From Candidatus Rokuibacteriota bacterium (GTDB taxonomy: Bacteria; JAUVQV01), in assembly GCA_030609125.1 (NCBI GenBank), contig JAUWCW010000151.1, forward strand, positions 1 through 5,605: DNA of 5,605 nt, read 5' to 3'. Position 1 is the stretch's first letter. Every line of letters starts with the position of its first letter. The notes below the pieces were generated by a model. It was given only the letters and a program-made list of their open reading frames with translations. It made no database searches and was not told the DNA's origin. This document shows positions 1 through 5,605 of the stretch, piece by piece. A program made the position numbers and the translations under genes.

Positions 1-1
1 T

Positions 2-1447
2 CCGCAGCAGTTCTCGAGCCAGAACGAGCAGGACAACCGGCACTACGCCAGAGCCGCAAAGGTGCCCATGCTGGAGCCCTCCGACAGCCGGGAGGCAAAG
101 GATTTCACCCGCCTCGCCTTCGGGCTCAGCGAGGAGTACGACACCCCCTTCCTCCTCCGGACGACAACGAGGATCTCGCATTCCAAGAGCATCGTTCGCC
201 TGGCGGACAAAGAGGTCCGCAGCGTGGTGGGCTTTCTCAAGAAAGATCCCCAGAAACTCGTCATGGTCCCTGAATTCGGTCGCCGGCGCCACGTGCTTCT
301 CGAGAAGAGAATTCTGAAGCTCCGGCAGTACGCCGAGAGTTCCGGGATCAACTTTGAAATACCCGGCGCAGACAGGGGCCTGGGGATCATCACCGCCGGA
401 GTGGTCTACCAACACGCCAGGGAGGTCTTCCCCCGGGCCGGTTTCCTGAAACTGGGAATGGTCTATCCTCTGCCGCAGGAGCTCATCGCCGATTTCGTCC
501 GGCGGTACCGGCGCGTCATCGTGGCGGAGGACCTGGATCCCTTCCTGGAAGAGCAGATACGCTCCTGGGGCATCGAGGTGACGGGCGCGGAGAAACGGTC
601 TCTCACCGGGGAACTGACACCGGACCTCGTTCGCAACGCCTGGGGGAAGAAGCGCCGGGCCGCGGCTCCCCCCGTTCCCGAGGGTCTGCCGGCACGGCCG
701 CCGGTTCTCTGCCCGGGCTGTCCGCATCGCGGGATCTTCAGTCTCCTGAAGAAGAAAGGCGTCTTCGTGACCGGAGACATAGGCTGCTACACGCTGGCGT
801 CGATCCCGCCCCTGTCCGCTCTTCACACCTGCCTCTGCATGGGGGCGAGCATCGGCACCGCGCACGGGATGGAGATAATCCTCAAGCCCGCCGGAGAGCG
901 CAAGCGCGTGGCGGCGGTCATAGGGGACTCGACCTTCTATCATTCCGGCATCACTCCGCTGGCGGACCTTGTGTACAACGGTGCTGAAACACTGACCATA
1001 GTGCTCGACAACCGTACCACCGCCATGACGGGGCGGCAGGACAATCCCGGGAGCGGCAGGACGATAGCCGGTAAGGAGGTGCCGCGGATGAGCATTGCCG
1101 CCATCGGCAAGGGGCTCGGCATCAGGAACGTTGCGGAGATAGACGCCTACGACTACGGCCGGATCGACCGCACGCTGGACCGCATGCTCAGGAAGGCCGG
1201 GCCGGGACTCATAGTCAATCACGGTGCGTGCGTTCTGCTGGAAAGAAAGCCCATGGCAAGGCCCTACAGGGTTGACGAGGGGCTCTGTGACGGCTGCCGG
1301 CGCTGTCTCATGATCTCCTGCCCCTGTCTGTCCCTGGCGGGGCCGGGGAAGCGGGCAAAAGTGAAAATAGATCCCTCCACGTGCTACGGCTGCGACCTCT
1401 GCGCCGAGGTCTGCACACGGGGCGCCATCGCGGAGGGAGGACGATGA
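2..1447 (+). CDS. iorA: Indolepyruvate:ferredoxin oxidoreductase, alpha subunit (5'-partial)
   Basis: Catalytic, thiamine-diphosphate-binding subunit of the cytoplasmic enzyme that converts indolepyruvate and other aryl-pyruvates plus CoA to aryl-acetyl-CoA, CO2 and reduced ferredoxin. The reading frame is open from the first bases, and in-frame sequence before GTG 62 (SSQNEQDNRHYARAAK) is family-like, so the true start lies upstream. Of the visible 481 residues, the first ~60 are the end of the pyrimidine-type domain. Next come the family hallmark CPGCPHRG (237-244), GDIGCYTL (258-265) and a CLCMGASIG stretch. The thiamine-diphosphate motif is GDS (308-310) with the partner Asn at 337. The C-terminus is a two-cluster ferredoxin domain: C429-x2-C432-x2-C435-x4-C440-P and C461-x2-C464-x2-C467-x3-C471. 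The family usually has about 600 residues, so roughly 100 or more are missing. The stop overlaps the iorB start, which implies translational coupling. Identity is very secure; the preferred aryl substrate cannot be read from sequence. Confidence 0.96.
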   Translation, partial: PQQFSSQNEQDNRHYARAAKVPMLEPSDSREAKDFTRLAFGLSEEYDTPFLLRTTTRISHSKSIVRLADKEVRSVVGFLKKDPQKLVMVPEFGRRRHVLLEKRILKLRQYAESSGINFEIPGADRGLGIITAGVVYQHAREVFPRAGFLKLGMVYPLPQELIADFVRRYRRVIVAEDLDPFLEEQIRSWGIEVTGAEKRSLTGELTPDLVRNAWGKKRRAAAPPVPEGLPARPPVLCPGCPHRGIFSLLKKKGVFVTGDIGCYTLASIPPLSALHTCLCMGASIGTAHGMEIILKPAGERKRVAAVIGDSTFYHSGITPLADLVYNGAETLTIVLDNRTTAMTGRQDNPGSGRTIAGKEVPRMSIAAIGKGLGIRNVAEIDAYDYGRIDRTLDRMLRKAGPGLIVNHGACVLLERKPMARPYRVDEGLCDGCRRCLMISCPCLSLAGPGKRAKVKIDPSTCYGCDLCAEVCTRGAIAEGGR

Positions 1448-2052
1448 CAGTCTCGGCGGCAACGGATAACGGCAGGACGGTGAATGTCCTCGTCGTCGGC
1501 GTAGGAGGGCAGGGGGTGCTCCTCGCGGGCGAGGTGCTGGCGGAGGTGGCGGTCCTCTCCGGCCTGGAGGTGAAGAAGAGCGAGGTTCACGGCATGGCCC
1601 AGAGGGGGGGGAGCGTTGTTTCCCACCTGCGTTTCGGAAAGAAGGTCCACTCGCCGCTGATCCCCAGGGGGGAGGCGGAATTTCTCATCTCTTTCGAGAA
1701 GCTTGAAACGCTCCGGTACCTGGATCACCTCCGGGCCTCGTCGTGGGTCCTCGTCAATGACCAGGAGATACTTCCGCTGCCCGTGAGTTCGGGGCGGGAG
1801 AAATACCCCGCCGGAATCGAGCGGAAGATCCGCAGCGCCGGCCTTCGGTGCAAAATCATCGACGGCCTGGGCCTGGCCGCCAGAGCCGGGAACCAGCGCG
1901 CCGTGAACTCCGTTATCCTCGGTGTTCTCTCGCGGCTGATGCCCTTCACGGAGGAGATCTGGGGGCAAGCTTTGCGCAACCATGTTCCCGCGAAATACCT
2001 CGACGCGAACATGAAGGCCTTCGAACTCGGCAGGAGGCGCAGGATAAGTTGA
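1444..2052 (+). CDS. iorB: Indolepyruvate:ferredoxin oxidoreductase, beta subunit
   Basis: Small subunit (202 residues, normal for the family) of the IorAB complex, from the pyruvate/ketoisovalerate oxidoreductase gamma-type domain family. The N-terminal nucleotide-binding-like loop is GVGGQG (19-24), followed by the conserved block KKSEVHGMAQRGGSVVSHLR (44-63), typical of IorB and PorG proteins. There is no signal peptide or membrane segment. I chose ATG 1444 because it overlaps the iorA stop as ATGA and follows a strong GGAGGGAGGA ribosome site at 1433-1442. The frame is open further upstream, but only through iorA codons. The protein ends in a basic tail, GRRRRIS. No convincing terminator follows the stop, so transcription could read through into the hup region. 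Annotation is secure; in this family the alpha and beta subunits work together. Confidence 0.95.
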   Translation: MTVSAATDNGRTVNVLVVGVGGQGVLLAGEVLAEVAVLSGLEVKKSEVHGMAQRGGSVVSHLRFGKKVHSPLIPRGEAEFLISFEKLETLRYLDHLRASSWVLVNDQEILPLPVSSGREKYPAGIERKIRSAGLRCKIIDGLGLAARAGNQRAVNSVILGVLSRLMPFTEEIWGQALRNHVPAKYLDANMKAFELGRRRRIS

Positions 2053-2109
2053 GCAGGCTGGAGTGGCGCAGAACCCGGCAGGAAGCACAGTCAGGGTGGA
2101 GTGAAAGGC

Positions 2110-2139
2110 TTGACAAGGGAAAAACCTCTCTGATATACA
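2110..2139 (+). promoter_or_regulatory. Sigma70-type promoter for hup
   Basis: A perfect -35 box TTGACA (2110-2115) is followed after 18 bases by TATACA (2134-2139). That box is only a 4/6 match to TATAAT but is directly preceded by TGA (2131-2133), which gives an extended -10 element (TGn). Transcription would start near 2146, giving a leader of about 48 bases with AGGAGGAG (2181-2188) just before the hup ATG. The bases around the -10 are visibly richer in A and T than the flanking genes. The boxes are seen directly; activity is inferred. Confidence 0.6.
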
Positions 2140-2193
2140 GATTTCGAAGTAGTGTCGGCTGTTAAGCGGTTAAGGGTGATAGGAGGAGTTTAC

Positions 2194-2466
2194 ATGAACA
2201 AGAAGGATCTCGTGGAACTGGTCGCAGAGGGTGCGGAACTCAACAAGGCCAAGGCTGAGGCGGCGCTCAACGCGTTGCTTGAGGGCATCAAGGGCGCCCT
2301 GAAGAAAGAGGAAAAGGTGACCCTCGTAGGTTTCGGCACCTTCTCGGTATCAAGGAGGGCGGCGCGGAAGGGGAGGAACCCCCAGACGGGGGAAACCATC
2401 GACATCGCGGCCTCCAAGGCCCCCAAGTTCTCGGCCAGCAAGGATTTCAAGAAGGCCATCCAGTAG
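2194..2466 (+). CDS. hup: HU family DNA-binding protein
   Basis: Small basic nucleoid protein that binds and bends DNA as a dimer, compacting the chromosome and assisting replication, repair and recombination. It has 90 residues, the standard HU length. The N-terminal helical dimerisation part (about 1-45) begins MNKKDLVELVAEGAELNKAK. The HU/IHF signature follows: GFGTFSV (46-52), then the DNA-binding arm with RKGRNPQTGE (58-67), whose P63 is the conserved intercalating proline. The C-terminus has APKFSASKDFKKAI. It resembles HU more than IHF because the arm reads RNPQTGE and the tail is short. ATG 2194 is preceded by AGGAGGAG at 2181-2188; the upstream in-frame extension to 2152 covers the ribosome site and is not coding. 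It has its own promoter and a possible terminator overlapping its stop, so it is probably a separate unit within the metabolic cluster. Confidence 0.97.
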   Translation: MNKKDLVELVAEGAELNKAKAEAALNALLEGIKGALKKEEKVTLVGFGTFSVSRRAARKGRNPQTGETIDIAASKAPKFSASKDFKKAIQ

Positions 2467-2540
2467 GTCCCGGAGACGATTGGGACAAGACGCGGTTCAG
2501 CAACGGACCGCGTCCAGCCGTTTCGCGACCGGGACTTTCT
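2465..2540 (+). terminator. Nested inverted repeats after hup, possible terminator
   Basis: An inner hairpin pairs GACGCGGTTC (2489-2498) with GGACCGCGTC (2505-2514): 10 pairs with one G-U and a 6-base loop. An outer pair, GTCCCGG (2467-2473) with CCGGGAC (2529-2535), is a perfect 7-base inverted repeat. One G-U and one A-U pair extend it to 2465/2537, so it overlaps the hup stop codon. The outer arm is followed only by TTTCT (2536-2540), not a full T-tract. It could be a weak intrinsic terminator, an mRNA 3'-end stabiliser or a cruciform. Pairing is seen directly; function is inferred. Confidence 0.45.
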
Positions 2541-2543
2541 CCC

Positions 2544-2555
2544 CCGCCGCGGCGG
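2544..2555. repeat. 12-base perfect palindrome
   Basis: CCGCCGCGGCGG reads the same on both strands and lies 10 bases upstream of the paaK -35 box. It could be a dimeric regulator's operator, but such GC-only palindromes also arise by chance in GC-rich DNA. As a hairpin it would have only four pairs and a CGCG loop. No known operator consensus is recognised. Confidence 0.3.
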
Positions 2556-2565
2556 AAGTGTCTGG

Positions 2566-2595
2566 TTGACAGGAGCACACGTCAAAGGTTATGAT
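2566..2595 (+). promoter_or_regulatory. Sigma70-type promoter for paaK-ACT
   Basis: TTGACA (2566-2571, perfect) is separated by 18 bases from TATGAT (2590-2595, 5/6 match to TATAAT). It lies in the most AT-rich part of the window (about 2582-2615). Transcription would start near 2602, giving a leader of about 92 bases before the paaK ATG at 2694. The boxes are seen directly; use in the cell is inferred. The promoter would drive paaK and the closely following ACT gene. Confidence 0.6.
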
Positions 2596-2627
2596 AAAAA
2601 TTCCTGTGAAATTGGATGGTTGAGTCT

Positions 2628-2652
2628 GCCCCGGCGTGTGGTTCCAGGGGCG
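2628..2652 (+). promoter_or_regulatory. Possible hairpin in the paaK leader
   Basis: GCCCCGG (2628-2634) can pair with CC (2644-2645) and GGGGC (2647-2651), leaving a single-base bulge at A2646 and a loop of about nine bases. A pyrimidine-rich run (2652-2666, TTCTTCTTCGTCTC) follows. This resembles a leader hairpin or weak attenuator but has no uninterrupted T-tract. I do not recognise a known riboswitch class in the leader. Confidence 0.3.
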
Positions 2653-2693
2653 TTCTTCTTCGTCTCTGAAGGCGGCATCCGGGAGATAAGTTC

Positions 2694-3998
2694 ATGGTAC
2701 AGAACCAGAAACTCGAGTTTTTGCCCCGCTCGGAGCTGGCCGACCTCCAGGCGGAAAGACTGCGGACCACCCTGCGGCACGTGGAGTCCTCCGTCCCCTT
2801 CTACCGGCAGAAGTTCCGTGAAGCCGGCCTGAAGCCTGACGACATCAAGTCCGTTGAAGACATCTCAAAGATTCCCTTCACGAACAAGCAGGACCTGCGG
2901 GACCACTACCCCTTCGGTCTCTTCGCCGTTCCCATGGACAAGGTGGCGCGCATCCACGCCTCCTCCGGGACCACGGGGAAGATGACGGTGGTGGGTTACA
3001 CTCTTCGCGACATCGACACCTGGGCGGAGCTCATGGCCCGAACGCTGGCCTGCGCCGGCGCGGGAAAAGGGGACATCGTCCACAACGCCTACGGGTACGG
3101 TCTCTTCACGGGAGGGCTCGGGGTCCACTACGGAGCGGAAAAGCTCGGGGCCACGGTCATCCCGATTTCCGGCGGCCTCACCAAGCGCCAGATCATGATC
3201 CTTCAGGACTTTGGAGGGACGGTGCTCACGTGCACTCCCTCCTACGCGCTGAACCTGGCGGAGGTCATGGAGGAGATGAAGGTCGATCCCTCATCGCTGA
3301 AGCTCAAGGTCGGAATCTTCGGCGCCGAGCCCTGGTCGGAGAAGATGCGCGAGGAGATCGAGCGCAAGCTCGACATCGACGCCGTGGACATATACGGACT
3401 TTCCGAGGTGATGGGGCCGGGCGTCGCCCAGGAGTGTGTCGAGGGCAAGCGAGGCTCTCACATCTTCGAAGACCACTTCATTGCCGAGATCATCGATCCC
3501 GAGACGGGGGAGCAGCTTCCGTACGGTGAGAGGGGAGAGCTGGTTTTCACCACCATCACCAAGGAGGCGTTCCCGGTTATCCGCTACCGGACGAGAGACA
3601 TAACCTCCCTCGACGCCGAGACCTGTGTCTGTGGCAGGACTATGGTCCGCATGCAGCGCGTCACCGGCCGGAGCGACGACATGCTCATCATTCGTGGGGT
3701 GAACGTATTCCCGTCACAGGTTGAAAGCGTGCTGATGGGTATTGAAGGGCTCGAGCCCCATTACCAGCTGGTCCTCGACAGGCTCGGTCAACTCGACACG
3801 CTCGAGGTTCAGGTCGAGGTGACGGAAAAAGTCTTCAGCGACGAGGTGAAGAACCTCGAGCACCTTGGAAAAAGGATAGAGACGGACATCAAGGAGTACT
3901 GCGCTGTCACGTGCAAGGTCAAGCTCGTGGAGCCCAAGGGCATCCAGAGGAGCGAGGGGAAGGCCAAGCGGGTGGTCGACAACAGACCCAGGCAATAG
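2694..3998 (+). CDS. paaK: Phenylacetate--CoA ligase family protein (AMP-forming)
   Basis: Cytoplasmic adenylate-forming ligase that activates phenylacetate or a related aryl acid with ATP and CoA to aryl-acetyl-CoA, AMP and pyrophosphate. Its 434 residues match the usual PaaK length. Motifs in order: the phosphate-binding loop [14 protein letters not shown] (90-103); [11 protein letters not shown] and [10 protein letters not shown] of the acid-binding region; [10 protein letters not shown] (234-243); RYRTRD (297-302), whose Asp corresponds to the ribose-binding residue; [17 protein letters not shown] (324-340) at the domain hinge; and SEGKAKR (420-426) with the expected catalytic Lys at K423. 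The C-terminal lid spans about 337-434. ATG 2694 follows GGGAG (2681-2685) with 8 bases between. Most PaaK proteins I recall have Pro where this one has M97. The ACT gene starts 16 bases after the stop, indicating one transcript. Family assignment is secure; linkage to iorAB supports an aryl-acetate substrate but does not prove which one. Confidence 0.94.
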   Translation: MVQNQKLEFLPRSELADLQAERLRTTLRHVESSVPFYRQKFREAGLKPDDIKSVEDISKIPFTNKQDLRDHYPFGLFAVPMDKVARIHASSGTTGKMTVVGYTLRDIDTWAELMARTLACAGAGKGDIVHNAYGYGLFTGGLGVHYGAEKLGATVIPISGGLTKRQIMILQDFGGTVLTCTPSYALNLAEVMEEMKVDPSSLKLKVGIFGAEPWSEKMREEIERKLDIDAVDIYGLSEVMGPGVAQECVEGKRGSHIFEDHFIAEIIDPETGEQLPYGERGELVFTTITKEAFPVIRYRTRDITSLDAETCVCGRTMVRMQRVTGRSDDMLIIRGVNVFPSQVESVLMGIEGLEPHYQLVLDRLGQLDTLEVQVEVTEKVFSDEVKNLEHLGKRIETDIKEYCAVTCKVKLVEPKGIQRSEGKAKRVVDNRPRQ

Positions 3999-4014
3999 CG
4001 GGAGGAGCTCGGTC

Positions 4015-4446
4015 GTGAAAGTCGAACAGATTTCCATTTTCCTCGAAAACAAGTCGGGACGTCTGGCTGAAGTCACCAGGCTGCTCGGTGACGGAGGCGT
4101 CAACATCCGGGCCCTCACGCTGGCGGACACCACCGACTTCGGCATCCTCAGGCTCATCGTGAGCGACAAGGCCCGCGCCCTGGAGGTCCTCAAGAAGGCG
4201 GGCTTCACCGTGGGGACGACGGAAGTCGTGGCCGTTGAGGTTCCCGATCGCCCGGGGGGGCTCTCGGGAATACTCGACTCCCTTGGCGAGGAAGGCATCA
4301 ACGTGGAATATATGTACGCCTTCGTGGAGAAGAGCGGTGACGATGCGGTGGTCATCTTCCGCTTCGATGAGCCCGACAAGGCCATAGCGATCCTTCGGAG
4401 AAGCGGTGTCGCCATCATGGCCGCCGAGAAGGTCTACGCCCTTTAG
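4015..4446 (+). CDS. Tandem ACT-domain protein, probable amino-acid sensor
   Basis: A 143-residue protein made of two ACT domains and nothing else. ACT domains bind small ligands, often amino acids, at dimer interfaces. Domain 1 (about 2-66) starts [17 protein letters not shown] and has the turn ENKSGRL (11-17) followed by GGVNIRAL. Domain 2 (about 70-140) repeats the pattern with VPDRPGGL (76-83) and [10 protein letters not shown]. No catalytic or DNA-binding domain is present, so it probably acts by binding another protein or as a ligand sensor. The start is GTG 4015, placed 7 bases after GGAGGAG (4001-4007). The 16-base gap after paaK indicates co-transcription and perhaps a role in controlling PaaK, IorAB or uptake of their substrates. 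Proteins like this are often seen beside paaK in anaerobes, as I recall. The ligand is unknown; phenylalanine, tryptophan or a branched-chain amino acid would fit the context. Confidence 0.9.
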   Translation: MKVEQISIFLENKSGRLAEVTRLLGDGGVNIRALTLADTTDFGILRLIVSDKARALEVLKKAGFTVGTTEVVAVEVPDRPGGLSGILDSLGEEGINVEYMYAFVEKSGDDAVVIFRFDEPDKAIAILRRSGVAIMAAEKVYAL

Positions 4447-4523
4447 AGAATACGAGCAGCAGCATTCTCCAGCGAAAGGAGGGACAAGGCAGCATTTCGG
4501 GTGCCGGTGAAGCGAAGCCGGCG
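4446..4523 (+). other. Gap between the ACT gene and livK with two weak hairpins
   Basis: The 119 bases between the genes (4447-4565) hold two small inverted repeats. GAGAAT (4446-4451) can pair with ATTCTC (4464-4469) across a 12-base loop. TGCCGGT (4502-4508) can pair with GCCGGCG (4517-4523), with G-U pairs at both ends and an 8-base loop. Neither is followed by a T-tract, so they are unlikely to be full terminators. They may be processing or stabilising elements that set livK mRNA apart from paaK-ACT. I see no convincing promoter here. Confidence 0.3.
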
Positions 4524-4565
4524 AATGATCACATGGTCAATGAAAACCGCAGTGAGGAGGGGACA

Positions 4566-5605
4566 ATGAAAGTTTCGAGAATAGTCGTTGCCGCGCTCTG
4601 TGTGCTGGCACTCATGGCTTCACCGGTTCTGGCAGCGGACACGATCAAGGTAGGCGCCATTCTTGCCGTGACGGGACCGGCGTCTTTCCTGGGAGCCCCG
4701 GAGTCGAAGACTCTGGAGATGCTCGTGGGCGAGATCAACAGCAAGGGCGGTGTGCAGGGCAGGCAGATCGAGCTCATAATAAAGGATTCCGGGGCCAACC
4801 CCGAGAAGGCCATCTCCTTCGCCAAGCAGCTCATCGAGGAAGAAAAGGTCTTTGCGATCCTCGGACCGTCCACCAGCGGCGAGACGATGAAGATCAAGGC
4901 CATCATGGAAGAGGGCAAGACGATTCTCCTCTCCTGCGCGGCGGCCGAAGTCATCGTCAACCCTGTGGCCAAGTACGTTTTCAAGACCCCGCAGAAGGAC
5001 TCCTTTGCGGTTAAGAAGATCTACATGCAGATGCAGAAGATGGGCATCAAGAAGATCGGTCTCGTGGCGGGCAACACCGGCTTCGGCAAGGCCGGCATGG
5101 GGCAGCTCAAGACCCTCGCTCCCGAGTTCGGCCTTACCGTCGTCGCCGCTGAAGTCTACGACAAGAAGGCCACCGACCTGACGGCGGTGGTGACCAAGCT
5201 CAAGGGCGCTGGAGTTGAGGCCGTCGTCAACTGGTCCATCGTTCCCGCCCAGGCCATCGTGCCGAAGAACATGAAGCAGATAGGCCTCGACGTGCCGCTC
5301 TTTCAGAGCCACGGTTTCGGGAACATCAAGTACGTGGAAGCCGCGGGTGCGGCGGCGGAAGGGATCATTTTCCCCGCCGGCAGGCTTCTCGTGAGTGATG
5401 TTCTTCCCGACGGCGACCCCCACAAGGCGGTTCTCGTCAAGTACAAGAGCGATTACGAGTCCAAGTACGGTGAAGCCGCCAGCACCTTCGGAGGCCACGC
5501 CTCCGACGCGCTCCTGATCCTGGTAAAGGCCATAGAGACCGCCGGAATCGACAGCGAGAAGGTGCGGAACACCATCGAGAGCATGCAGGCTTTTGTCGGC
5601 ACCGG
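4566..5605 (+). CDS. livK: Branched-chain amino acid ABC transporter substrate-binding protein, LivK-like (3'-partial)
   Basis: Periplasmic binding protein that captures an amino acid or related ligand and delivers it to a LivHMGF-type ABC importer. Residues 1-23 form a classical Sec signal peptide: K2/R5, a hydrophobic core from I6 to A18, then SPVLA, with likely cleavage after A23 or A24. C12 lies inside the core and has no lipobox. The mature part shows the Peripla_BP_6 pattern: IKVGAILAVTGPASFLG near the N-terminus, INSKGGVQGRQIELIIKD (57-74), GPSTSGET (100-107) of the ligand pocket, and later QSHGFGN and TFGGHASDA. The frame stays open to the window end: 346 codons are seen of an expected ~375-400. 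ATG 4566 follows GAGGAGG (4554-4560). The rest of the transporter would lie downstream. Substrate is uncertain, since members of this family bind branched-chain amino acids, aromatic compounds or other small acids. A long reverse-strand open frame here (4620-5498) is only a shadow of this gene. Confidence 0.93.
   Translation, partial: MKVSRIVVAALCVLALMASPVLAADTIKVGAILAVTGPASFLGAPESKTLEMLVGEINSKGGVQGRQIELIIKDSGANPEKAISFAKQLIEEEKVFAILGPSTSGETMKIKAIMEEGKTILLSCAAAEVIVNPVAKYVFKTPQKDSFAVKKIYMQMQKMGIKKIGLVAGNTGFGKAGMGQLKTLAPEFGLTVVAAEVYDKKATDLTAVVTKLKGAGVEAVVNWSIVPAQAIVPKNMKQIGLDVPLFQSHGFGNIKYVEAAGAAAEGIIFPAGRLLVSDVLPDGDPHKAVLVKYKSDYESKYGEAASTFGGHASDALLILVKAIETAGIDSEKVRNTIESMQAFVGT

Noticed and set aside
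1384-2088. Reverse-strand open frame of 234 codons across iorB
   Set aside because: It is antisense to iorB, is rich in Pro, Arg and His, matches no family I know, and overlaps the end of iorA.
1848-2165. Forward open frame of 105 codons overlapping the iorB end
   Set aside because: It is out of frame within iorB, is Arg-rich, lacks a ribosome site, and runs across the hup promoter.
2161-2174. Short tandem GTTAAG copies ahead of the hup ribosome site
   Set aside because: Two six-base copies with an 8-base period are too short to separate from chance.
2566-2832. Forward open frame of 88 codons beginning in the paaK promoter
   Set aside because: It starts at a TTG within the -35 box, overlaps paaK in another frame and has no family resemblance.
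3714-4418. Reverse-strand open frame of 234 codons across the paaK end and the ACT gene
   Set aside because: It is antisense to two convincing genes and has no motif or ribosome site supporting it.
4525-4569. 14-codon micro-ORF whose TGA overlaps the livK start as ATGA
   Set aside because: The overlap is suggestive of a coupled leader peptide, but there is no clear ribosome site, the peptide has no run of regulatory codons, and livK has its own strong site at 4554-4560.
4620-5498. Long reverse-strand open frame of 292 codons opposite livK
   Set aside because: It lies wholly antisense to a clear binding-protein gene with a signal peptide and family motifs. In GC-rich DNA with G/C-rich third positions such shadows are common. 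Its translation is low-complexity and His/Leu/Gly-rich with no recognisable domain.

Overview
The window carries five protein genes, all on the + strand, in GC-rich, tightly packed DNA. Ferredoxin-linked indolepyruvate oxidoreductase, a PaaK-type ligase, a stand-alone ACT protein and a periplasmic branched-chain amino acid binding protein suggest an anaerobic, diderm bacterium. From memory, this gene set and these protein sequences look most like Desulfobacterota (the former Deltaproteobacteria, such as sulfate reducers or syntrophs). That placement is an inference from gene content, not a search result.

Layout. Positions 2-1447 hold the C-terminal 481 residues of IorA, whose start lies before the window. 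IorB (1444-2052) overlaps it by four bases (ATGA). A 141-base gap carries a strong sigma70-type promoter and leads to a 90-residue HU protein (2194-2466). The 227-base gap after HU contains two nested inverted repeats that may form a terminator, a 12-base palindrome, a second strong promoter (TTGACA-N18-TATGAT) and an untranslated leader of about 90 bases with a possible hairpin. The promoter feeds paaK (2694-3998) and, after only 16 bases, a tandem-ACT protein (4015-4446). A 119-base gap with two weak hairpins precedes a LivK-like binding protein (4566 to the window end), which is cut off at its 3' end.

How the genes fit together. IorAB interconverts aryl-pyruvates and aryl-acetyl-CoA with ferredoxin. 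PaaK activates aryl-acetates to the same CoA thioesters, using ATP and releasing AMP. The ACT protein looks like an amino-acid sensor, and the Liv-type protein would capture an amino acid or related compound outside the membrane. The set could oxidise imported aromatic amino acids, or run the other way and build aromatic amino acids from scavenged aryl-acetates. The sequence does not settle the direction. HU appears to be an independently promoted housekeeping gene lying within the cluster.

I found no tRNA, rRNA, CRISPR array, insertion sequence or phage gene. The window looks like ordinary chromosomal metabolism. The points most worth checking are the regulatory DNA around hup and paaK and the ACT-paaK-ior linkage.
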